The notes below the pieces were generated by a model. The model was not told the origin of the DNA. It saw nothing but the letters and a program-made list of their open reading frames with translations, and did no database searches. DNA of 64,000 nt from Brachycybe producta (lineage: Eukaryota; Arthropoda; Diplopoda; Playtdesmida; Andrognathidae): NCBI GenBank assembly GCA_036925085.1, contig JAUPFP010000006.1, positions 6,897,984-6,961,983 of the forward strand. Reading direction: 5' to 3'. The position numbers were made by a program, and so were the translations under genes. Position 1 is the first letter of the stretch. Each line of letters begins with the position of its first letter. Positions 57,233-64,000 of the stretch are shown here, piece by piece.

Positions 57233-57861
57233 AAGGCCGGACACAGACTAATAAGACATATTGACTGAGGCGTTTCAGACAAAATGTCTGTTCCGACTAA
57301 AACTTTCAAAACCCACAACTTCTTTGAAGCCAATCTGCACATGCTCGGTTTCAACATGTCTTCATCGAATGGAGATTTTCTCGAAGCCCGTTATTATAGG
57401 AATGGTTCCTCTTGTCTGAGACAGGCAAGTAGCCGGGATGACCGTTCAGACACGTCTCAGGCAGACAGGGGTGCTATTTTGATGAACGGGTGGACACTAA
57501 TAGTACAAACAACAGGAAAATGAGTTTAACGCTCCACCCACCCGAAAGTATAAATAACATTAGGAACAGTCGGAAGGTTAGGTTTAGTTAAATTAAGCGT
57601 GTTGCAGGGGCGGCTGGGGACGCAGGCCCCCCATTTTTTTAAAGAATTAATTCATCAAATTAATCGATTGTTCCGACCCCCTGCAACAAGTTTAATTTAA
57701 CGAAACCTAACCTTCCTACTGTTCCGACTATTGGCGTCCACCCGTTCCAACCGTTTTGCCGTTCATCAAAATAGCACCCCCCTCGTCTGCACTTACCCCA
57801 ATGTTATTTTGTTTCTTTCTGTTTGACTCAGACCGCTTCAGCTTATTTGGTGTCCGGCCGA
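57233..57861. mobile_element. TTAAGGCCGGACACA element with nested foldback
   Basis: Ends TTAAGGCCGGACACAGAC and TTGGTGTCCGGCCGAA. Interior shares gcgtttcagacaaaatgtct, gacaggcaagtagcc and gttcagacacgtctca with the 2485-2827 copy. Confidence 0.75.
57468..57783. mobile_element. Foldback element (relative of 1498-1852)
   Basis: Ends GGGGTGCTATTTTGATGAAC and GTTCATCAAAATAGCACCCC are complementary; arms continue with aggttaggtttagttaaatt / aatttaacgaaacctaacc around a GC-rich centre. Confidence 0.75.
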
Positions 57862-58700
57862 ACCCTTTACCTGGGCCTGGTTTTGTCAAAGGTTTCAACA
57901 GCAACTTTAACCATCACCATATTCTAAAAATGTTGTGTTAATTGCAAAATCAAGCTATGCTGAAAAAACTCTCCACTTATATATAAAAGTTTTGTTTTTA
58001 CACAAAGTGGTCCGCGTGAAACCGGCCTTACAGTCTATAGACCTACATTCAGTTATAAAGATAGTTATATAAATTAACGATCCGAATCGAAAAAGGGTAG
58101 CCCTGAGGACTCAAGTGCCCACAAAGAATGAGAGATGACCACCAGAAAAATTATTATTTTAACGTATAAAAAAGAGGCCGACAGAGAAAGCGAGAGAGAA
58201 GGGGTTCACAGGACAGAAGGTCACTAATTAGTAGCCCTTGACTATTACTTTAGGTTAACCATAGACACGTTTTTTAAATGCAACTATAAAAAAATCACAA
58301 GTGATCCATAATAATAATAATAATGTTATTTTTTTTTAATTTCAAGGCTGTATAAATTTCCACTACCAAACCAACTCTTTGATCGCCATTTTACTCACTC
58401 ACGTCCAGAATATTAAATTGAGCATCTATAATGACCATTACGGTCACGCTTCTTAAGTTTTGAGTCCACCCACTGGACCCTCCCCTTCTTCTTTTTCTTC
58501 TTCTTACCCTAACCCTAATCATCCTATTCTGAATCTTAGAAAAATTCAACTTTTAAAATAAAAGTAATTCAAGGACTTCGTAACAAAAAAATTATTTCGT
58601 GTCTCGTTATGAGAATAATTATTTATTTATTTATTCTTTCATTGAATAATTTCTCTTTTAAAGATTAGAATTTTTCTAGATTAAGATCTGTTGTTTGTTT

Positions 58701-58703
<3 letters not shown>
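57862..58703. other. No supported gene
   Basis: A terminus CGTGAAACCGGCCTTA lies near 58014-58030 and a cttcttcttc tract near 58489-58505. Confidence 0.5.

Positions 58704-58761
<58 letters not shown>
58704..58761. repeat. (TA)n microsatellite next to the 3' LTR
   Basis: About 29 ta units; ends 5 bp before the LTR boundary. Confidence 0.95.
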
Positions 58762-58766
<5 letters not shown>

Positions 58767-59650
58767 TGTAACATCCCCGTTTCCGTAGGGTTAGTAGAGA
58801 GATCTCTACTAGCCATCTAGAAGTGTCGAATGGATGTTGATGATTAAGTCTTTCGGTCTATTGGCTCCTGTGTTGCTACTTAACCACCAGGGACACAAGG
58901 GTCGGTACCTCAGGAGACCTGTGGTAGAGAATATTGTAGAGATGTCGTCTTACACTCGGCTGCTGGAGACTTCGTTGTCCGGTGGAAACATCGGCTACGT
59001 GGCGGCTATAATCCTAAGTCCCACTCCCATAAAATGACTGAGTCCACACATTGAATTCGTATGATGAAAATGCTCTTTTATTCAATAAACAGGGAGTCCT
59101 GTAGATTGAGAGATATCGCATCGGTCTTGCTAGGTCTTAAGCATAAAATCCAACTCCTCTCTCAATCTACAACCTCTTGTATTTATACTCAAAATACAAT
59201 GCAAACATCTGATTATGATAACAAAGGCTCCAGGTGTGTCCAAGTCTCTTGGACACACTCGGACCTAGAAGTGAACTATCACTTATCAAGAAAACGAAAA
59301 CATCTATAAGATGTATAAATTATAACAATACAGAAGGATCTTCGTTGATCCTTCTTCAAACGATAACAATACAATTTAATTACGAAAAGGACTTCTGTAT
59401 CCTTTTCGTCACACTTGACCGGTGTTTCACTGGCCAAAAGTTCTATATCGTCAATTCTTCTAGGAATTATCCTATAAGAATTGACGATACAATTCATTTG
59501 CCGTCTTTTCCTCATCCTGTAGGGTAGGGAGGTATCGTCTGGATAACCTCCCGCCCACCCCCAAGCATGAGGTGAAACCCATCGATCAAAATACTTAAAA
59601 CTACAGGGTGTTTCAACATAACAACGAATTCTGACGATGAATTCGTTACA
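58767..59650 (-). mobile_element. 3' LTR of the Ty3/gypsy element (884 bp)
   Basis: Bounded by TGTAAC and GTTACA, and abutted at the high side by a polypurine tract. On the minus strand it starts at 59650 (U3) and ends at 58767. It contains a run of short hairpins from 59235 to 59647, and AATAAA on the minus strand near 59077-59082 as a possible polyadenylation signal. The 5' LTR is outside the window, so LTR identity and age cannot be judged. Confidence 0.85.
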
Positions 59651-62218
59651 CCCCCCAACTAGTTTATAAGCACGTCCCTGTGCTTCCAAAAATAAGACCT
59701 TGCAAAAATACCCGTTGGTATAAAATTTAGGCATGCAGTAAAAATACAAAACGAAAAGTATAAAAATACTAGAAATGTGTTCCGAATAAATGCAAGCGTG
59801 CATAAACAAAACAAGTATGGAAATACTCAAAACGATAAACACAAGTATAAAATAGTATAGTAATAGTATAAGTCCAAGGCCTCTAGTAGTCCAAAATGGC
59901 TCATCCTTGAGCAGGATCTTCTTTGCTCCTGCGCAAGTTTCTTTCCAGAAGGATGGCGGTTTCGGCAGACCTTCGGTGACTTCGGTGACTTTTGCGTTCC
60001 TCTGCATGACTGCTGGTCTCGTCAAAAAGGATGTAGGTCCAGGAGACATTACAGAAGCCCTAGGACTCCCAGGAGCTTCCATATTGCTCCTGGGGGTAGT
60101 CTTCGGCTCCGTTACTTTGACGTCGTCCTTGTATGTTGGCCCAGGCTCATGAGGGCGGACATCCTTCAGTTTTACTCGATTATTTGGCCCATGATGAGAG
60201 AAGCTGTGGATTTCCAACCTTAATTGATTCCTCAGGCCTCTGTTGAGTCGGTTTCGTTTGACGAGAGGCCTTCGTTGCCTCCAACGCCAAACTCCGCGAA
60301 CCAACAGGTCTTCTGTGAGACCTGAGTTGGCAATCTCGACTGGAAGGGCAGCCCCCTTATTTTCCATAAACCGGCCATCGTAATCGCACACGATGGTAAA
60401 CCAAATTTGCATAAGTAAAACAAAACTTTTGATGCTTTCCGTAATCGAGCGATAGAAATTTTCACAATTTTCCACGATGGATGGGTGAAAACTTTTCAAA
60501 ACAAAAAGATGATGAGAAATAGTGCCTGTACATGTGCTCACCACATGGGCAAAGCTGTCAGTGATGAAGAACATAAACAATAGGACCCGGATCCATAGTG
60601 GTGCGAGGCTAGTAGACATTTCACTTAATGTATCCCTCCGCCCACGTGTTTCTTCCATGCTTGGTAGAGTCATTGACCGCTCCCTGTATACTTCCTCATT
60701 TGGGACGTCATTTCCATCTGTGGCGTCACTAGCATCGATATCATCGTCCATTTTTGTTGTTTCATCGATAACTTCCGCGTTTTTCACCTCCATTTGAAAT
60801 TCCATCGGCGAATTTACATCTTTTTCGTCGATTTTCATCGTTTCTTCAGGAATTTCGCTGATTTCTTCAACAAATCCAATGGTTTCCATGGTAAAATTCG
60901 TCTTGTTACCATATTCTCTGGTGAATTTCATCGCATCTTCGCCAGGTAAGTATGAGAATTGCTGCTGGTTGTCGTCTGCTGCCTTTTTTCTTCTAATTTC
61001 GACGTTACGGTCAGAATGCTTTCGGATTGCTTTCGTAATTATCTCAATTTCTTCTTCATCCTCAGAAGATTCGATCCAAGCATTTTGGCATCTGCAGTGT
61101 CCACAACATCTCTTCTTACGCGAAGGTAAGTTTTTCTTCTTGACAAACGCTGTCATTTCTTTTTCTTTTACAGGTTCCGATTCGGATTCTTCTGGCGATG
61201 AGTTACCCATGGACTCCAGGGTGTCTCCAGTCGTTGGAACATTGGGTCCGTCCTTTTGGTAAGTCTCATATAGTGGTCTCAGGTTTGCAACGTTTACAGA
61301 GTCCTCCACTAATCTTCCAGCTCGATTCTCGTAACTCAATCGGTATACGGTGTCCGATACCTTCGACACAATCGTATATCCCTGTCTCCATTTCGTTAAG
61401 AACTTCTTGTTCTGTCCAGGCCTGATTCGCATGTCTCGTACAAGTACTTTCTGTCCGATTTGGTACTCGTAAGGCTTCTTATGCCTTTGGTCGTAGTACT
61501 TCTTTCGACGATCATGTGCTGCTTTCAGGTTCGCCCTGGCTGTTCTTAGTTCTTCTTCTTGGCGTTCTTCCGCCTGTTGTCGAACGTCCACGAGGTTTCC
61601 TGCCTCGTTATCCACGATAACTGGTCGTTCTGGAACTAAGGTGTCTACTTTAGTTCTGGGCTCCCTCCCAAACATGAGTCTGTACGGCGTAAACTTCGTG
61701 GATGAATGTACAGATGAGTTGTACGATTCCAGAACTTCATCCAGTTTTGTAGCCCAATCAGTCTGGTTCTTCGCAGGAGTCAGATACTTTTTCATAGTCT
61801 GAATAATGCTTTTATTCGTCCTTTCGGCGAGACCATTACTTTGCGGATGGTATGCAGTTGTGGTTTCGTGCTCTATCTTGTTTATTTTCAAGAATTCTTG
61901 AGTGTTCTTCGCAACAAACGGCGTCCCTCGATCCGAAATGAGTTTCTCTGGTATCCCGAAGATTCTCTTTACGTCTTTTGCTAGGAAGTTCATTACGATT
62001 AGTGCGGTTGTGCTTTTCACTGCTTTAGCAACGCAATATCGAGTGGCGTAATCGACTGCCAACAAGATGTGCTTGTTTCCTCCAACCGACGGTACTAATG
62101 GTCCAATGAAATCCATTCCCCAGCAATCACAAGGCTTTCCAATGGGCATTTCTTGAAGGAACCCTTCAGGTTTCTCCGTACCCAACTTGTGTAATTGACA
62201 AATCTCACATGATCGCAC
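59279..62218 (-). CDS. pol: Ty3/gypsy integrase with long membrane-like C-terminal extension (frame-shifted from RT)
   Basis: 979-codon frame opening at SCEICQ, the two cysteines of the HHCC finger, so its ATG is probably not a true start. Catalytic triad: Asp36 in GMDFIGPL, Asp96 in SDRGTPF, Glu132 in SNGLAERTNK, a DD35E spacing. A GPY/F-like module follows (WRQGYTIVSK, LRPLYE). After residue ~330 there is an acidic and basic linker, a Cys/His patch KRCCGHCRC, a hydrophobic stretch near 543-563 (LWIRVLLFMFFITD), and a second near 780-835 (GLGLILLLYYFILVFIVL). From about residue 857 the frame reads into the LTR. The extension could be an Env-like or accessory domain fused to Pol, or a fortuitous open frame. 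Confidence 0.85.
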   Translation of the reverse strand: MRSCEICQLHKLGTEKPEGFLQEMPIGKPCDCWGMDFIGPLVPSVGGNKHILLAVDYATRYCVAKAVKSTTALIVMNFLAKDVKRIFGIPEKLISDRGTPFVAKNTQEFLKINKIEHETTTAYHPQSNGLAERTNKSIIQTMKKYLTPAKNQTDWATKLDEVLESYNSSVHSSTKFTPYRLMFGREPRTKVDTLVPERPVIVDNEAGNLVDVRQQAEERQEEELRTARANLKAAHDRRKKYYDQRHKKPYEYQIGQKVLVRDMRIRPGQNKKFLTKWRQGYTIVSKVSDTVYRLSYENRAGRLVEDSVNVANLRPLYETYQKDGPNVPTTGDTLESMGNSSPEESESEPVKEKEMTAFVKKKNLPSRKKRCCGHCRCQNAWIESSEDEEEIEIITKAIRKHSDRNVEIRRKKAADDNQQQFSYLPGEDAMKFTREYGNKTNFTMETIGFVEEISEIPEETMKIDEKDVNSPMEFQMEVKNAEVIDETTKMDDDIDASDATDGNDVPNEEVYRERSMTLPSMEETRGRRDTLSEMSTSLAPLWIRVLLFMFFITDSFAHVVSTCTGTISHHLFVLKSFHPSIVENCENFYRSITESIKSFVLLMQIWFTIVCDYDGRFMENKGAALPVEIANSGLTEDLLVRGVWRWRQRRPLVKRNRLNRGLRNQLRLEIHSFSHHGPNNRVKLKDVRPHEPGPTYKDDVKVTEPKTTPRSNMEAPGSPRASVMSPGPTSFLTRPAVMQRNAKVTEVTEGLPKPPSFWKETCAGAKKILLKDEPFWTTRGLGLILLLYYFILVFIVLSISILVLFMHACIYSEHISSIFILFVLYFYCMPKFYTNGYFCKVLFLEAQGRAYKLVGGCNEFIVRIRCYVETPCSFKYFDRWVSPHAWGWAGGYPDDTSLPYRMRKRRQMNCIVNSYRIIPRRIDDIELLASETPVKCDEKDTEVLFVIKLYCYRLKKDQRRSFCIVIIYTSYRCFRFLDK
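59651..59662 (-). promoter_or_regulatory. Polypurine tract
   Basis: Minus strand reads agttgggggg immediately before the TGTAAC start of the 3' LTR, the expected place and composition for the plus-strand primer of reverse transcription. Confidence 0.75.
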
Positions 62219-64000
62219 ATATTCGAATGTCGTGCTTCATGTTATTCCAATAAAATCTTTGCCTGGCTCTATTCCAGGTCTTAGTTTGTCCCTCATGACC
62301 AGCATCTGGCTCGTCATGGCATAATCTCATTACTTCAGGGATGAGATGTTTTGGCACCACATTCACGAGTGTGGGTACGGAACTTCCGTGAAACACACAA
62401 GCGAACAACTTGTTGTCGTAGTCGCAAAACAACTTATGAAGAGGTGACTCTGGTTGATTACGCAACTCCTCACGAATCTTCAAAATCTCTGGGTCCAATT
62501 TTTGCTCCACCTTCCAATCCCATTGTAAGGTTACATTAAAGATCACACTGTCATCTAGGTCTTCCGCTTCTGGGATGGCCTTCCAGTTAACAGGCACTCC
62601 TGCTGGATATCTCGAGAGGCAATCGGCTTCGATGTGAAGTTTCCCCTCCTTGTAGATGATTTTGTAGTTGTACTCCTGCATTAGCAGCTGCCAGCGACCA
62701 AGTCTTCCTTCCAGACGTGCTGCAGTTTTCATGTAGCATAATGCGTGGTGATCCGTCACAATTGTAAAGGGCTTCTGGAACAGGTACGGCCGGAACTTGG
62801 TGACTCCATAGATTACTGCTAGGCACTCCTTATCCGTCGTACTGTAGTTCTTTTCCGCGTCCCTTAGAACTCTGGAGACACTTCCAATGATCTCCTTTCT
62901 TCGTTTATCCTCTGACTTCTGGTAAAGCATTGCTCCAATTCCGTATCCACAGGCATCAGTATGCATAAATATTGCAGCCTTCGGATCATATACGGCAACC
63001 AATGGAGATTTCGACAACATATTCTTTAGCGTGCGGAATGCATTTTCGCAGTCAACTGACCATTCGAACGGTATATCTTTACCCGTCAGGTCTGACATTG
63101 GCTTCGCTATGTTGGCAAATCCAGGTACATGCTTTCGATAATAACCCGCCAATCCAAGAAAACTTCTGATTGCGGTTACATTGTCAGGAACTGGGAAGTT
63201 CTTTATGGCAACAACCTTATCTGGATCTGGCCGAATTCCATCAGGCGAGATCAGGTGTCCCAAATACTTCACTTCTTGGAATCCAAAGAAGCATTTCATT
63301 GGATGCAACTTCAGGTTTGCTGTCCTCAGCAGGTCCAAGATAGTTCTCAGTCTTTCCAAAAATTCTTCGAACGTTCTTCCAAACACTACGATGTCGTCAA
63401 GGTAGACAAGGCACGTTTCCCATTTGTGCCCGGCGAGTAGGATGTCCAATGCACGTTGCATAGTGGCAGGAGCGTTTCGGAGTCCGAAAGGCATTCTTAC
63501 GAACTCGAACAATCCTCGATGAGATGTAAATGCGGTCTTCTCGATGTCGCTTTCTTCCATCTCGAACTGCCAGTATCCACTCTTCATATCCAGCGTTGCG
63601 AAGTAGCATGCTCCTCTCATGGAGTCTAATGCGTCATCAATCCTCGGTAATGGATAAGTGTCTGCCTTTGTAATCGCGTTCAACTTCCGATAATCTACAC
63701 AGAAACGGTAGGAGCCGTCCTTCTTCTTTACAAGGACGATGGGCGATGCATACGGCGATTTCGATGGCCTTACAACCCCAGATTTCTTCATCTCCTCTAG
63801 CGTCTCATCAATTACGATGCGTTCCCCAGGCCCGCATCTTCGTAACGTGTCTCGAACAGGTAGATTATCTCCAGTTTCGATCTTGTGTTTGGTCAGATTC
63901 GTAGCTCCCAGGTCCTTAGATGAAAAGGCGAAGATCGGTTGGAACTCCTTCAGTAGGATCGTCAACTCTTCTCTTTGATCATCTGTCAGTTCAGGACCAA
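62205..64000 (-). CDS. pol: Ty3/gypsy pol: reverse transcriptase, RNase H and first half of integrase zinc finger (runs off window)
   Basis: Open on the minus strand from the window edge; upstream residues ELTDDQREEL continue in frame, so no start codon applies. Numbered from 63965, the reverse transcriptase carries LDMKSGYW (catalytic Asp ~125), MPFGLRNAPATMQ and YLDD (188-191). RNase H follows: HTDACGYG (Asp ~337), TDKE (Glu ~380), TDHHAL (Asp ~405). A connecting region ends with the two histidines (LCHDEPDAGHEG) of an HHCC integrase zinc finger. The frame stops at TGA just after KHDIR; the cysteine half continues in another frame. Copies the RNA genome into DNA during retrotransposition. 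Gag, protease, primer site and 5' LTR would be beyond the right edge. Confidence 0.95.
   Translation of the reverse strand, partial: GPELTDDQREELTILLKEFQPIFAFSSKDLGATNLTKHKIETGDNLPVRDTLRRCGPGERIVIDETLEEMKKSGVVRPSKSPYASPIVLVKKKDGSYRFCVDYRKLNAITKADTYPLPRIDDALDSMRGACYFATLDMKSGYWQFEMEESDIEKTAFTSHRGLFEFVRMPFGLRNAPATMQRALDILLAGHKWETCLVYLDDIVVFGRTFEEFLERLRTILDLLRTANLKLHPMKCFFGFQEVKYLGHLISPDGIRPDPDKVVAIKNFPVPDNVTAIRSFLGLAGYYRKHVPGFANIAKPMSDLTGKDIPFEWSVDCENAFRTLKNMLSKSPLVAVYDPKAAIFMHTDACGYGIGAMLYQKSEDKRRKEIIGSVSRVLRDAEKNYSTTDKECLAVIYGVTKFRPYLFQKPFTIVTDHHALCYMKTAARLEGRLGRWQLLMQEYNYKIIYKEGKLHIEADCLSRYPAGVPVNWKAIPEAEDLDDSVIFNVTLQWDWKVEQKLDPEILKIREELRNQPESPLHKLFCDYDNKLFACVFHGSSVPTLVNVVPKHLIPEVMRLCHDEPDAGHEGQTKTWNRARQRFYWNNMKHDIRICAIM

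Larger units (their letters stand above)
58767..64000 (-). mobile_element. Ty3/gypsy LTR retrotransposon, 3' portion
   Basis: RT-RNase H-integrase order (integrase last) defines Ty3/gypsy. At least 5.2 kb present; gag and the 5' LTR lie past the right edge. The left boundary sits a few bases after a (TA)n microsatellite. The coding region is otherwise open, so the copy is young, but the zinc-finger frameshift makes this copy probably defective. Confidence 0.92.

Noticed and set aside
60522-61425. Plus-strand ORFs antisense to integrase
   Set aside because: Shadows of the pol frame; the minus-strand domain content is unambiguous.

Overview
The window looks like nuclear DNA from an invertebrate animal. 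It is AT-rich and gene-poor, full of homopolymer runs, microsatellites and short inverted-repeat transposons. The one confident host gene has eleven small coding exons joined by GT-AG introns. I cannot place the species. All calls come from reading the sequence; no database was searched.

Host gene (29.4-38.2 kb, minus strand): a plasma-membrane sodium/hydrogen exchanger (SLC9A/NHE, NHE2/NHE3-like). Eleven exons with fully compatible splice phases encode about 808 residues: transmembrane helix 2 or so through the end of the transporter domain, the calcineurin-homologous-protein binding helix, and a long cytoplasmic tail with a polyglutamine run and a C-terminal PDZ-type ligand (TTQL). The exon carrying the N-terminus was not found; it should lie at higher coordinates. 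The introns hold MITEs, perfect palindromes and a tRNA-derived SINE.

Retroelement (58.8-64.0 kb, minus strand): the 3' part of a Ty3/gypsy LTR retrotransposon that runs off the right edge. Reverse transcriptase and RNase H lie at 62205-64000, integrase plus a long, partly hydrophobic C-terminal extension at 59279-62218, then a polypurine tract and an 884-bp 3' LTR (58767-59650). A one-base frame change splits the integrase zinc finger. A probable solo LTR of a related element sits at 47481-48256 with a 4-bp target duplication.

The rest is layered transposon debris. Recurrent families are: (a) a ~200-bp ACAGGC MITE, nine copies, 8-9 bp duplications, often with an internal TGACGTCA; (b) a TACGG-ended family with 6-bp duplications; (c) a very abundant ~250-bp palindrome (fifteen or more copies); (d) elements ending in TTAARGCC-like termini; (e) an accGGTTCG-rich hAT-like family; (f) CGGATTTTTATGCA elements; (g) TACCTNGTACACAC elements; (h) GTATTCAAAAACG elements; (i) Tigger/pogo-like MITEs. 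Many are nested, and in several cases the interrupted host repeat confirms the insertion point.

Unexplained items are an exon-like open segment at 16653-16955 with a decayed second copy near 47.0 kb, a 45-codon ORF with an HEIGH motif inside an NHE intron, and LTR U3 regions packed with serial hairpins.
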